A DNA stretch of 64,000 nucleotides from Theristus sp. LFF4_11 (GCA_030248135.1 JASANC010004052.1:1-64000), one strand, 5' to 3'; shown: positions 1 through 12,430, numbered from the stretch's first letter. Notes: generated by a model not told the origin, from the sequence alone. Numbers and translations: made by a program.

Positions 1-540
1 TATCATCATCTCCAGCTGCACTCCATTTTTACTTCAAGATTCATGAGAATTTTTTACTCTCTATGTTCTGTACAAAGTCCTGATCATCATCATTCTCATG
101 CAATGAAAACAATCGACCACTTAGATTTGGCTGTTGCTGCTGTTTGCCATCTATTATCTTTCTTATTAAGAGTCGCTGTCCCAGAAATTCGAACCTCCAG
201 CGAAACGAAAAAAAATTTGTTTCAAATTGAATCGCCGCCGCCAGATAGTTGTTAGTTATGATAAAAAAATAACACACACAAAGTTTCAGCTCTCAACTCC
301 TAGTCTACGCGTGACAGCGGGCTTCCTGTCTGTTAAGGGAGGCCTAATAGGGACGCACGCAAACTAGGAGTTTTGGTTGACTGCTTTGTTCTCCACACCA
401 CGTGCACCAAAAACATTCATCGAGCACTCATTTTGTAGCTACGGACTCAGAGAATACGTGATTCAATTTTCGTGCAAAAATATTCACGTACACGAATTAT
501 ATGAGCAATTGAAACATTGCTTTGTGGAGAAAAAAGTCAA

Positions 541-2058
541 AAAAATGCATGTCTGCTGAATTGTGTGCCCTCTCATTGCCAAACAACGCTTCACATCCGT
601 TAGCTTTTTCTTGTGCGTAACCCACATGAACTGTAGTTTATCCGACGCACAACAAATCACCCGGAAATAGTGGGCCAAGTTTGCTAGGGGCACCTTTAGA
701 GCAGGTCAAAGGGTGAAAAAAGTCAAAAAATGCATGTCTGCTGAATTGTGTGCTCTCTCATTGCCAAACAACGCTTCACATCCGTTAGCTTTTTCTTGTG
801 CGTAACCCACATGAACTGTAGTTTATCCGACGCACAACAAATCACCCGGAAATAGTGGGCCAAGTTTGCTAGGGGCACCTTTAGAGTAGGTCAAAGCGTG
901 AAAAAAGTCAAAAAATGCATGTCTGCTGAATTGTGTGCCCTCTCATTGCCAAACAACGCTTCACATCCGTTAGCTTTTTCTTGTGCGTAACCCACATGAA
1001 CTGTAGTTTATCCGAAACACAACAAATCACCCGGAAATAATGGGCCAAGTTTGCTAGGGGCACCTTTAGAGCAGGTCAAAGGGTGAAAAAAGTCAAAAAA
1101 TGCATGTCTGCTGAATTGTGTGCTCTCTCATTGCCAAACAACGCTTCACATCCGTTAGCTTTTTCTTGTGCGTAACCCACAGGAACTGTAGTTTATCCGA
1201 CGCACAACAAATCACCCGGAAATAGTGGGCAAAGTTTGCTAGGGGCACCTTTAGAGCAGGTCAAAGGATGAAAAAAGTCAAAAAATGCATGTCTGCTGAA
1301 TTGTGTGCCCTCTCATTGCCAAACAACGCTTCACATCCGTTAGCTTTTTCTTGTGCGTAACCCACATGAACTGTAGTTTATCCGAAACACAACAAATCAC
1401 CCGGAAATAATGGGCCAAGTTTGCTAGGGGCACCTTTAGAGCAGGTCAAAGGATGAAAAAAAGTCAAAAAATGCATGTCTGCTGAATTGTGTGCCCTCTC
1501 ATTGCCAAACAACGCTTCACATCCGTTAGCTTTTTCTTGTGCGTAACCCACATGAACTGTAGTTTATTCGAAACACAACAAATCACCCGGAAATAGTGGT
1601 CCAAGTTTGCTAGGGGCACCTTTAGAGCAGGTCAAAGGATTAAAAAAGTCAAAAAATGCATGTCTGCTGAATTGTGTGCCCTCTCATTGCCAAACAACGC
1701 TTCACATCCGTTAGCTTTTTCTTGTGCGTAACCCACAGGAACTGTAGTTTATCCGACGCACAACAAATCACTCGGGAATAGTGGGCAAAGTTTGCTGGGC
1801 GCACCTTTAGAGCAGGTCAAAAGGTGAAAAAAGTCAAAAAATGCATGTCTGCTGATTTGTGTGCCCTCTCATTGCCAAACAACGCTTCACATCCGTTAGC
1901 TTTTTCTTGTGCGTAACCCAAAGGAACTGTAGTTTATCCGAAACACAACAAATCACCCGGAAATAGTGGGCAAAGTTTGCTAGGGACACCTTTAGAGCAG
2001 GTCAAAAGGTGAAAAAAGTCAAAAAATGCATGTCTGCTGAATTGTGTGCCCTCTAATT
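541..2058 (+). repeat. Left array of nine 185-bp tandem units
   Basis: The units start near AAAAATGCATGTCTGCTGAA and end with AGCAGGTCAAAGGGTGAAAA. Spacing is 185 bp, with a single 186. Units differ by scattered substitutions (for example CCCACATGAAC versus CCCACAGGAAC, and TCCGACGCAC versus TCCGAAACAC). These variants are interspersed along the array, which suggests exchange between units. Confidence 0.9.
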
Positions 2059-2099
2059 GGCAAACGACAGTTCCTGTGGGTTACGCACAAGAAAAAGCA

Positions 2100-3855
2100 A
2101 ACGGATGTGAAGCGTTGTTTGGCAATGAGAGAGCACACAATTCAGCAGACATGCATTTTTTGACTTTTTTCACCTTTTGATCTGCTCTAAAGGTGTCCCT
2201 AGCAAACTTTGTTCACTATTTCCGGGTGATTTGTTGTGGTTCGGATAAACTACAGTTCCTGTGGGTTACGCACAAGAAAAAGCTAACGGATGTGAAGCGT
2301 TGTTTGGCAATGAGAGGGCACACAATTCAGCAGACATGCATTTTTTTGACTTTTTTCACCCTTCGACCTGCTCTAAAGGTGCCCCTAGCAAACTTGGCCC
2401 ACTATTTCCGGGTGATTTGTTGTGTTTCGGATAAACTACAGTTCATGTGGGTTACGCACAAGAAAAAGCTAACGGATGTGAAGCGTTGTTTGGCAATGAG
2501 AGTGCACACAATTCAGCAGACATGCATTTTTTGACTTTTTTCATCCTTTGACCTGCTCTAAAGGTGCCCCTAGCAAACTTTGCCCACTATTTCCGGGTGA
2601 TTTGTTGTGCGTCGGATAAACTACAGTTTATGTGGGTTACGCACAAGAAAAAGCTAACGGATGTGAAGCGTTGTTTGGCAATGAGAGGGCACACAATTCA
2701 GCAGACATGCATTTTTTTACTTTTTTCACCCTTTGACCTGCTCTAAAGGTGCCCCTAGCAAACTTTGCCCACTATTTCCGGGTGATTTGTTGTGTTTCGG
2801 ATAAACTACAGTTCATGTGGGTTACGCACAAGAAAAAGCTAACGGATGTGAAGCGTTGTTTGGCAATGAGAGGGCACACAATTCAGCAGACATGCATTTT
2901 TTTGACTTTTTTCACCCTTCGACCTGCTCTAAAGGTGCCCCTAGCAAACTTGGCCCACTATTTCCGGGTGATTTGTTGTGTTTCGGATAAACTACAGTTT
3001 ATGTGGGTTACGCACAAGAAAAAGCTAACGGATGTGAAGCGTTGTTTGGCAATGAGAGGGCACACAATTCAGCAGACATGCATTTTTGACTTTTTTCATC
3101 CTTTGACCTGCTCTAAAGGTGACCCTAGCAAACGTTGCCCACTATTTCCGGGTGATTTGTTGTGCGTCGGATAAACTACAGTTCCTGTGGGTTACGCACA
3201 AGAAAAAGCTAACGGATGTGAAGCGTTGTTTGGCAATGAGAGAGCACACAATTCAGCAGACATGCATTTTTTGACTTTTTTCACCCTTTGACCTGCTCTA
3301 AAGGTGCCCCTAGCAAACTTGGCCCACTATTTCCGGGTGATTTGTTGTGTTTCGGATAAACTACAGTTCATGTGGGTTACGCACAAGAAAAAGCTAACGG
3401 ATGTGAAGCGTTGTTTGGCAATGAGAGGGCACACAATTTTTTTGTTGTTGTTGTTGTTGTGATTTTTAGGCGATGTTTTTAGCCAGGGCTAACCCAGAGA
3501 AGCGTACAGAACGCCATTGAGTAGGGCGCCCATCGAGTTTTCTCTGTCATTAAGTGCCTATACACCCCTCGGCGGGGCTCGATCCCCCGAGCGCACAGAC
3601 TGTAGTCTAACGCACTACCACCAGGCCACGAGGGTGACAATTCAGCAGACATGCATTTTTTGACTTTTTTTCACCCTTTGACCTGCTCTGAAGGTGCCCC
3701 TAGCAAACTTGGCCCACTATTTCCGGGTGATTTGTTGTGCGTCGGATAAACTACAGTTCATGTGGGTTACGCACAAGAAAAAGCTAACGGATGTGAAGCG
3801 TTGTTTGGCAATGAGAGGGCACACAATTCAGCAGACATGCATTTTTTTGACTTTT
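2100..3855 (-). repeat. Right array of nine inverted 185-bp units
   Basis: The same 185-bp unit as in the left array, in reverse orientation. The eighth unit is interrupted by a SINE at 3438-3637. On the + strand the units give short open frames of about 60-140 codons. The period is not a multiple of three and the frames break at unit ends, so these are not genes. Confidence 0.9.
3438..3640 (-). mobile_element. tRNA-derived SINE (full copy)
   Basis: Read on the minus strand, the head is tRNA-like: an A-box-like GGCCTGGTGGTAGTGCGTTA and a B-box-like GGGGATCGAGCCC. A unique body follows (CTGGGTTAGCCCTGGCTAAA) and the 3' tail is (CAA)n. It interrupts a 185-bp unit: ACAATT precedes it and (G)ACAATT follows, a likely 6-bp target duplication. 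The intact neighbouring units serve as the empty site. A second copy is at 48218-48408. Confidence 0.8.
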
Positions 3856-4249
3856 TTCTCCACAAAGCAATGTTTCAATTGCTCATATAATTCGTGTGCG
3901 TGAATATTTTTGCACGAAAATTGAATCACGTATTCTCTGAGTCCGTAGCTACAAAATGAGTGCTCGATGAGTGTTTTTGGTGCACGTGGTGTGGATAACA
4001 AAGCAGTCAACCAAAACTCCTAGTTTGCGTGCGTCCCTATTAGTCCTCCCTTAACAGACAGGAAGCCCGCTGTCACGCGTAGACTAGGAGTTGAGAGCTG
4101 AAACTTTGTGTGTGTTATTTTTTTATCATAACTAACAACTATCTGGCGGCGGCGATTCAATTTGAAACAATTTTTTTTTCGTTTCGCATGGGTCCTTTGA
4201 GAAGTTCGACTTTCTGGGAGAGCGACTCTTAAAAAGATTTCTTATTAAT

Positions 4250-4517
4250 CAATATGCGTTTGCACGCAAAGATAGAGAAAATTTTTCATGGCTGTGCGGC
4301 AATTTGAAATCACCGAAACTTGCCGTATTCTGTCGGCAGATTCGTGCAAAAAATTCGGGAAAAAGCTAATCAGAATCTTTCCTCACTAAATAATTTTATT
4401 TTATATCGTATTCGAACTACGTTCGGGTGCGTTCGGGTGCGACACATCTTTTCAGCTGTGCGGCTTTTCCACACATCATTCAACATTACTCCGCCTCCTT
4501 TACACGGAAAAGATAGA
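4250..4517 (-). repeat. Dispersed ~270-bp repeat, copy 1
   Basis: Reverse-complement match to sequence at 20744-21035 and 57469-57736. Shared blocks include GCGAAGGAGGCGGAGTAATG, TGTGGAAAAGCCGCACAGCT and GAAACATTTTCTCTATCTGT. It abuts the outer arm of the Foldback-like element. The 20.7-kb copy lies within a TIR element, so this may be a fragment of the same family. Confidence 0.75.
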
Positions 4518-4536
4518 ACTTCAATCGAATTACAAT

Positions 4537-5549
4537 TATCTAAAAATGCGGGAGACGCATATAAAAGGAGGAATATGGCCTTGTGTAAGCAGTGAAAGAC
4601 TTGGTTCGACAACGCTTTTCAAGTCTCTGATGTGGTACACACGGATACAAGTACATAAGAGCCATATTTTTGCGCCGTTTATTTATGATTTCGGTTGCAC
4701 ATGGCAACCCTCGTACTTTGTATTGTAGACAAATGAAACTTTCACATTTGCCTTTTTCTAGCATTTAGCGACCTCTAAAACCACTAAAATAACGATCAGA
4801 CTTTAGATCGCTGACACTGGTTTGTCCAGGACAAATTGTATCGCAGAAGCATTGCGGAACGCAAGGTCTCCTGTGGCAATGACTCACGGGAGACGGTTTA
4901 TCCTGTCACACTAGTTGAAGTTGACACTGGTAAAAAGGGTGAAAATCAAGGGAAGACAACACTTTTTGTCACTGGTGCTGTGTGTAGGTGTACACAGCGG
5001 TGCGTACGTTAGCAACAACGAACAACTTGTCACAATCGTTTGCAGCTCTGGTTTTTCGGTTTGTGCGTTAGATTTACAGTTGTGCGCTCATGGCGTGATT
5101 TTAGATTGCACCGCCGAGGACAGGTCAAAAATGTAGGCATTTAATGACAGAGAAAACTCAATGGGCGCCCTACTCAATGGCGTTCTGTACGCTTCTCTGG
5201 GTTAGCCCTGGCTAAAAACATCGCCTAAAAATTCCAACATTTTGCAATTCTTGATGTTTCTGTTTTTGCACAGAATTTACAGAATTTCGCACATGGTGTG
5301 ATTTTAGACTAAACTGAAGAGGACAATTGAAAAATAACTTCAAAGTTTTTACGCTTTTCAGCAATCGGTGGGGGGCGTGCTTCAAAAAAACAACAAACGC
5401 GGCGCAAAAATATAACTCTTATGTACTTGTATCCGTGTGTACCACATCAGAGACTTGAAAAGCGTTGTCGAGCCAAGTCTTTCACTGCTTACACAAGGCC
5501 ATATTCCTCGTTTTATATGCGTCTCCCGCTTTTTTAGATAATTTTAGTT
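4537..5549. mobile_element. Non-autonomous DNA transposon, ~145-bp TIRs (copy 1)
   Basis: The left end, ATTATCTAAAAATGCGGGAG and the following ~125 bp, returns inverted at about 5400-5549. A second, better-preserved copy lies at 53748-54848. Both TIRs carry TATAAAAGG (4560-4568 on the + strand), pointing inward. The interior has no recognisable transposase. A SINE 3' fragment sits at about 5140-5230. Confidence 0.8.
5140..5232 (+). mobile_element. 5'-truncated SINE fragment
   Basis: Matches the body and 3' part of the SINE at 3438-3640 (GGGCGCCCTACTCAATGGCG, CTGGGTTAGCCCTGGCTAAA), without the tRNA-like head. It lies inside the TIR element at 4537-5549, and the other copy of that element (53.7 kb) lacks it. 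Confidence 0.75.
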
Positions 5550-5560
5550 TATCGCTAGTG

Positions 5561-7808
5561 TAGAGTTGCCACGGTAGGCCTTTTTTGGTCACGGTACGGT
5601 TTACGGTTTGAGACGCAATTTTTTTCACGGTTTCGGTACGGTACGGTAAATTGAAAAGCTCAACGGTACGGTTTTCGGTACGGTTTGAAAAATTTTAAAA
5701 TCGCACGGTACGGTTTCGGTACGGTTACCGTGGATTTTGAATTTACACGGGCGGTAAACCGTATTTTTACGGTTTGAAAATTAAAAAGTTTTAAAATGCA
5801 CTGTGCTTCACTTTTTGTTTCTCTCTGTGCTATTTTGTTGTGTTGTATGTCGCCGTTCTCGTTCAGTCAGACAAGCAATGGAAGCGGCAGTGGGACAAAA
5901 ACAAAACACAAACTTACACCATCTACCTACACCATAGCAAGAGTACAGGAAGACCCAACCGAAACCTAAATCTACCACATCACAAGGTGGACCAGCACAG
6001 CACCAGAGTCAGACCAGCTGAACCAACCCTGCGCTGCGTAAGGTGTGAAATCAAGATAATAAAGAAACAAATTGCATAGTGAATGGAGTTCAGTTGATGT
6101 GTGGACGCGGCGGGTGTGATTTTACGAATACGGAGATACGATCTGCCTGCGCTGCGTGCAATAATAATAAACGATTTTGAATTTACGCCATTGCAACAAG
6201 CTACATTATTAATCGCCAAAGGGTTTGCTTTGCTCAACCAACATTACAGAACAGAGACAGTGAGCTCAGCTCGACTCACACATTTAACGGTGAACGGTGA
6301 CGGTCCACCACTGCTCCACTCAGCACATACATTTATTTTTATTCATCATATGCCACATACATATTCCTTTTCCTTTTCCTGGAAATGAAACCGATTCGTT
6401 GTCGTACTGTTCGTTGTGGTAGCGGTGGTGAGCTGAGTCCTGAGAGCGAGGCGACAAAACAGCATTGACTGTGGAAAATCATATGTTCATTAGTGAAACG
6501 CTAGTCAGCTGGCAGGCACCACGGCTGTTGTTGCGGGACGCGGGTGGCTAGCTGAAAGATTCAGTTACCTTCAACGTTCTTTTTTGTAGTAATACTATGC
6601 ACACCCTTTGTTTTCGTTTTCAGATCAGAAAATGTTGTTTTCAACCACCATTTTTAGGCAGTTTGCCCAGTCAGGATTTCATCAAAAAGACGTTATGAAA
6701 TTATGGTTTTTCAACTTGAGCCCTTTCGCATGACGCCAACAAAAGAAACAAAAGTAAACAAGCGTAAACAACAGTTTTTGTAATAATTTAATCTCGAGAA
6801 CCCGCTCGATTTTTTAGTGCTTTTCAAACGTTTCAAATGTTTGTTTCAAGCTTTTCGATTAGGTGTCAATTCTATGTCAAAGATGATTCTTTTATAACTC
6901 TGTTTCGCTAATTTTGCAATCGTTGACAATTTTTTTAAACTATTTGAATTTGCTGCCCCCGTTTGTTCTCGGTTAGTTAAGTTAAACTTGGTTAAAGTGA
7001 AGTCGTTCCCGTTAGACTTTTTCTGCGTGACATAAACTTGTTTAAACGTGACTTGATTGTTTGACAACTTCATTTTTCAAAGTCGCTAAGTTTGACCCGA
7101 AGAGGCCCCTTTATTTTTTTATTTTACAGAACTGGCCGGGAATCGATACCCGTTTATTTGCACAATCCCATTTGTGTTTTTTATGCCCGCTTTTGCACAA
7201 AAATGTTTTTTAAACAATATTATTTCAGTTTCTACTGTTTAAAAATTGCAAATTTGTGTTCACCAAAATTTTGCTTTTTGAAAGTCACAGAATTTTAGTT
7301 AAAATCTTGTAAAAACTGCTGTTTGTTTAGTGTTCTCACAGTCACAATCGATCTTCATGACCTGTTTTATTGTCATTAATTATTAATTAGCGCGTGTTTT
7401 ATTTTAGTTTTTTAGTATACACCAAAAAAACTAAAAAAAGTAATGTGAAAGCCGTTGATTTTTACAACGGCACAAAAAAACAAATAAATTTTTTATGTAT
7501 CCGTGGGACATGCAACCTATATGATACCTACCAACTAAAAATCAAACGCACGCCACGCCACACACAGCGCACGCACACAAAAAAAGCTTGGTCAAACCGT
7601 CAATTTTGGAAAAAATACGACGGTTTCGGTACGGTTTGCCAAAATTTTGCCGCGGTACGGTCAACGGTACGGTAATTGTATTTTGATGACGGTACGGTTT
7701 TCGGTACGGTTTGGAAATTTTAAAATCACACGGTACGGTCACGGTACGGTACGGTAAAACCGTACCGCCCGTATTTTTACGGTTTTTACGGTTACCGTGG
7801 CAACTATA
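5561..7808. mobile_element. hAT-type element, non-autonomous, with 8-bp target duplication
   Basis: The left end is TAGAGTTGCCACGGTA and the right end, read inward, is TATAGTTGCCACGGTAACCG. The flanks are CGCTAGTG (5553-5560) and CGCTGGTG (7809-7816), an 8-bp duplication with one mismatch. Termini resembling TAGAGTTGCCA together with 8-bp duplications are typical of hAT elements. Both ends carry arrays of ACGGTACGGTTT-type subterminal repeats (5590-5790 and 7612-7795). The interior shows no BED zinc finger, RNase-H core or hATC-like frame. The longest open frames (about 80-95 codons) are unrecognised and probably chance. Confidence 0.8.
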
Positions 7809-8580
7809 CGCTGGTGCTCAAAATGTAACGGCATAATAAAAAAAGCATATCCGCATAGATGTGTTTGCCTGTTTATAAATCTTTTGAATTTTTCAAGTAC
7901 ACCGCTGTATTCGCTGCAGTATACGCCAAATTATGGGAGGGAGGTTCATACCAGTTTTTTTTGAACTGAAGAATAAAGTTGTCATTAAAATTAAAATCAT
8001 AAAGACGCATGAAACTCAATTTCAATGTCAGTAGCGGAAAAACGCATTACATTTTATCACACGTGTGGTACGATTTGTGGCAAAATTTGTAGCAACGTTT
8101 TCTCGAGTGCCACAAAAAGTTGTTTTTTACCTCTGAAAATAAACAGCAACAAGGATAAAAAAAGTATACGCATAATAAATATGTAGTGAACGTGCGGTTA
8201 TCATATGAACTTTTAATAAAACCGGTTTTCGCACAAAAAAACTATTGCTGAAAAACGATCTATTCAAAGTAAAAGACATTTTGTGTCAACACGTTATTTT
8301 TGCTAACTCGTGTTTTTTAAATGCATCAACAGTTAGGTTTCTGTCTGTTGTGTTTTATTGCTTCTGGTGTGAGTGAATTTTTGAAAATGTGAAAATCAAC
8401 GCCTTCCCAAACTTCCCAAAACAAATTCCCAAACAAAAACAAATCTAAGCTGTAACTGAATGAATGACAGTGAAAAAATATATTAATAGTCATATCAATG
8501 GTAATAGATCAATAGTCCTATTAGCAACATCAGTAGATCAGGTGTACTTGTTTCTCTCATAAAAACCTTGCGTGTGTGTG

Positions 8581-8606
8581 TTATTTATTTATTTATTTAT
8601 TTATTT
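8581..8606 (+). repeat. (TTTA)n microsatellite
   Basis: About six tandem TTTA units. Confidence 0.9.
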
Positions 8607-8721
8607 TTAATTGTCCTATTCCACCTATCTTCCACCTCTGTCATTTTCATGAACATCTGAACACGTATGTGTGACGATCTTTTTTTCACGATGTTGTGAA
8701 AAGAGATCCAAAACAGGCTCA

Positions 8722-9182
8722 TACCGTATTACCCCCATTAAACCCCCCCCACCATTAATCCCCCCCCACCAATAAACCCCCACCCCCCCGACCAGTTTCC
8801 GAATAATCCCCCCACAAATAATCCCCCATGGGGATTATTGGAGACCTGTTTGAAACACATACCCAGCGAATTCAGTGGCTGGTTGCAGTGAAAATGATGA
8901 AATTGTGCTACCAAAGGCCCCAAATGGGTGAGTAGTAATTTCATTACAAAAGGCTGTTATAGGTAAAAGGAAATTTCTATGTAGAGTAGAAGTTTCCGTA
9001 ACTTTCTTGCCTGCCATGCAATGTATTTTTGCCATTTTTCAACAAACCCCCACCCCTAGAATTTTTTTTGTAAATAAACCCCCCCCCCACCAATAATCCC
9101 CCCCCCCCACCAATAAACCCCCACCCCTAAAAGTCGCTGACGTATTAATCCCCCATGGGGGTTTATTGGGGGTAATACGGTA
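8722..9182 (-). mobile_element. G-tract MITE, copy 1 (TA-flanked)
   Basis: Bounded by TACCGTATTACCCCC and GGGGGTAATACGGTA. Long C runs near both ends flank a conserved core: GCCTGCCATGCAATG, a CAAAAGGCTG block and CCAGCGAATTCAGTGGCTG. The copies at 10022, 21831, 46254, 50695, 57039, 58649 and 61256 share this layout. The TA at each end suggests TA target-site duplication, as in Tc1/mariner elements. There is no coding capacity. Confidence 0.9.
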
Positions 9183-9986
9183 TTGCTGGTTGGCATTATA
9201 AAAAACACAGTTTTCCATAACACCAGCACATTAGCAACAGAAAAATTCATTGACCAGTTGAATGTGTGCGCGAACGAAAAAAGCTGAAGCAGATTAAAAA
9301 ATCGCCCCACTAAAACTTCTCAAGTGTCGCTTTTGGAAAAACATGTCTAGCCAAACTTTGTATTGAATTGTTTGTCGGCAGCTTTTTGCCACCATTTATG
9401 AATTTACATTTTATGATACAAACATGGTGTACAGCTGCAAGGCACCATTTGGTTGCGGTATTTTCCGATAGTTTCGTCTCAACACGAAATTCAATCTACT
9501 GTTTATGGGTAAACGATCGCTATGACGATCATCGGTGAGTTTTGTGAATGAGAAATTTGCCGTTTCATTCGTAACAGTCTTTTCCAGTTGGAACAATAAT
9601 GTGACAAAATCTACAGATGTGGATACAGATACAGATACTGTGGATAAATAAGCACAACAAGCAAAGAAATAGCCCAAACAAATGTGTTGCCGGTTGATTT
9701 CGCTGGACACGGCGCAGAAAAAAGTGGTTCATCGATCGAATGTGTTTTCTTTATCAAGAGAAAAAAAACTGTCTGGTTTGGAAACATTTATGACGTGCGG
9801 TGCAAGTGAAACACACGCTTTGCTGTCAGCTGATAAAACAGTCTTAACTGGCTCATCTGCTGCGCTATGTTGATTTTTTTTTGAATTCCAAAAGCAAAAA
9901 GACTAAATGTGCACTGTGTTGACAACAGAATTATAACGCTGCACTGTCAAACAAGCACACAGGCACAATGTGTGCTGCTGTAATAT

Positions 9987-11143
9987 TACCGTAAAGTCTT
10001 GCATATACGGCCTCTCCCATTTACCGTATTACCCCCAATAAACCCCCATGGGGGATTAATACGTCAGCGACTTTTAGGGGTGGGGGTTTATTGGTGGGGG
10101 GGGGGGGGATTATTGGTGGGGGGGGGGGTTTATTATACAAAAATTTCTAGGGGTGGGGTTTTGTTGAAAAATGGCAAAAATACCTTGCATGGCAGGCAAG
10201 AAAGTTGCAGAAACTTCTACTTTTCACAGAGATTTCCTTTTGTAACAGCCTTTTGTAATGAAATTACCATTAACTCATCCATTTGGGGCCTTTGGTAGCA
10301 CAATTTCACTAATGTCACTGCATTCAGCCACTGAATTCGCTGGGTATGTGTTTCAAACAGGTTTCCAATTAACCCCCATGGGGGATTATTTGTGGGGGGG
10401 GGGATTATTTGGAAACTGGTCGGGGGGGTGGGGGTTTATTGGTGGGGGGGGATTAATGGTGGGGGGGGTTTAATGGGGGTAATACGGTATAAGCCCCCCG
10501 AAACAGGGGGCGGAGTGTACTATGTCGGAAAACAAAAAAAATCAAATTTTTGAATTTTCAAAACCTTATCCCCGTTTATAAAATTGGACTTGTTGCTATT
10601 TTTTGCTGCAGAGGGCGGAAACCGTTGCAGACGTTTTTTAGAGTTTAATGAATGCTAATAGGCATGCAATCTTTTTTTAACCAAAAAAGTGTTGGAAGAC
10701 GTGTGCTAGAACTTTATTTTGAATTTCAGGGATGTCGTCGTCTCGTTTATCATGGTCACATTCACAAAAAAACGGAAAATTTAAATGAACGAATGAAAAT
10801 TATTTGAACAGCACACTACACTGTATCATTGTCAGCACTGGAAAAAGAGAAACACGAGACGGTGCGTTTGGCGTCAACACGTGGGGCAGTGAAGGATTCA
10901 CGGTGGATCGACAGCTGAAACGGTACAATTAAAGATCAAAATTCTGCCCTGTCAAGATCAGGACAGAAAACAGGGATGAAGAACGACAAACTCTTCAATA
11001 ATCTTTCAATTCTACACTCCTTTTTATAAGACCTCCTCTGCTTACAAAGACGTCCCACAAAATTCTATTTTTTTCAAAATTTGCAATTTCTCGGTTATAT
11101 GGAGATTTCGTTAAATGTAAAACTTTACGGTATTGTATATACC
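9987..11143 (-). mobile_element. TACCGTAAAGTC MITE interrupted by a G-tract MITE
   Basis: Starts TACCGTAAAGTCTTGCATAT (9987), matching the TIR of the elements at 36022 and 49350. The G-tract element at 10022-10489 cuts it. Family sequence resumes at 10490 (GGGGGCGGAGTGT, then TCAAATTTTTGAATTTT) and a degraded end with ACTTTACGGTA lies near 11140. About 430 bp of extra sequence (10590-11020) is unexplained and may be another insertion. Confidence 0.6.
10022..10489 (+). mobile_element. G-tract MITE, copy 2
   Basis: TACCGTATTACCCCC to GGGGGTAATACGGTA. It contains several runs of 7-12 G separated by ATTATT, TTTATT or GGT spacers on the + strand. The core is shared with the other copies. It is nested in a TACCGTAAAGTC element. 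Confidence 0.9.
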
Positions 11144-11149
11144 GTATAC

Positions 11150-12430
11150 CTAATGTTTGATTCTGATTGATTGTCAGTGTCACTATACCACAAGAAAGTG
11201 TCCGTCCGCACGCGCACGGATGTAACCGCAAGAAACAAATATATTTTTGTTAACCTTTTTTCATAAAACTCCGAAAATCGCCAAGCGGGGATCGCTTCCA
11301 TCAGATTTTCTAACCATTGGGCGTTCCGTGATTTATGCTTGCTTAGACTTGACATTTCTTGGAGAAATTCATTCGTTTGTTGAGTTAAATTTTCAATTTC
11401 AAACTTTTTTCGTTGGTTGCGCTGTTTTTCAGAAGAGCGTGTCTCTTGTCAGACTGTTTCAACTTCAATTCATCGTCATATGGATGTATACTGGAAGGAC
11501 AGAGGTTTTTTTCGTTTGTTAATCATATTACGCGACAAAATTTTTCAGCTGCACCAAAAAACCTGTATGATTATTTATATTGCTGTTTAACAACCTGACT
11601 ATACACATGAATGCGACCCAATCTGCACATAAGAGTAGCATGTTTTTCAATAAAGCAGGTAAAGTGGTCCGTTGGGCTGGTTTGCTGACTGAAAGGTGGA
11701 AAAATTCAGAGCACAACAGAACTTTTTTTGTGATAAACATGAGCGCTACACAAATGCGTGGTGTAAGCCTAGTTTTCTGAGTTGTACATTTATTTGGTAA
11801 ATATTGTTGCACTGGTGAAAAAAATTCTTATTCAGAAAAAAGCTGTATGTATTTCTGATGCTTACAATTTGAGATTCTTTTTTTTCTTTCCTTCATTTGC
11901 GCCACGAAAGATGCACACGGCTGTTTATGAATGTTGTTTTTTTGCTGAAAAAAATATGCAGCTGGTCTGGAAATTTGTCACGACAGGTTTCAGTGTGCTT
12001 GTAAATTGGTTATTAGAGTGTCTGAAGTTGTAGTTTGGTCCATAGTTTCGTAGTTTCTGCTAGTTTGTTCGTGTATTTCAACGTTCAATCATTTCATGCA
12101 GCGATTTTGTCGCGGCAATAAATTGATGAATATGTGAGAGAGCATTTAAGAGCATTCAGAATCTTTTTCTGCGTGTTTTTACTTGTTTTCTATGTTCCAC
12201 GCCTTTTACTCTGCAGTTTAAAAATATTCCATTATTTGGGTCATCAGTGTCTGAAAATCAGCAGGAAAAAAACGATTTTGCCCACATGATAAAAATGTTT
12301 CTGGTTCTTTCAAACTTTTACACATCGAAGATAAGATCAATAACGGTGTTTAACTTTTTTCCTTTACACTTATTCATTTACCAATCGCAGAATAAGAACT
12401 AAAAAACTCTCAACATGCAAAAATCACAAC
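11150..12430. other. No gene seen
   Basis: AT-rich sequence with several open frames under 100 codons, none with a recognisable domain or a convincing splice context. No repeat family of the window is recognised here. Confidence 0.4.

Larger units (their letters stand above)
165..4215. mobile_element. Foldback-like element: giant inverted repeat with tandem sub-repeats
   Basis: The left flank (about 165-541) reappears reverse-complemented at about 3838-4215, including the segments ACTCCTAGTCTACGCGTGAC and CTAGGAGTTTTGGTTGACTG. Inside, nine 185-bp units run one way (the ATGCAT of each at 545, 730, 915, 1100, 1285, 1471, 1656, 1841, 2026). Nine run the opposite way (2151, 2336, 2522, 2707, 2892, 3078, 3262, 3651, 3837). 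The inversion point is near 2060-2100. Terminal inverted repeats made of tandem sub-repeats are the hallmark of Drosophila Foldback and Galileo elements; calling this Foldback-like is an inference from structure, and no transposase is present. Outer ends are blurred: similarity weakens outside about 165 and 4215, and no target duplication is clear. Confidence 0.75.

Noticed and set aside
541..2058. CRISPR-like or centromeric array
   Set aside because: Units are 185 bp with no spacers. The array is one arm of an inverted element in a eukaryotic context.
2193..3903. Chain of open frames of 60-141 codons reading A-H-Y-F-R-V-I-C-C repeatedly
   Set aside because: They are translations of the 185-bp inverted units. 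The period is not a multiple of three, frames stop at unit ends, and the mirror arm does the same on the other strand.
8722..9310. Glycine-rich proteins in G-tract regions here and at the other seven copies
   Set aside because: They are G runs read as GGN codons inside MITEs.
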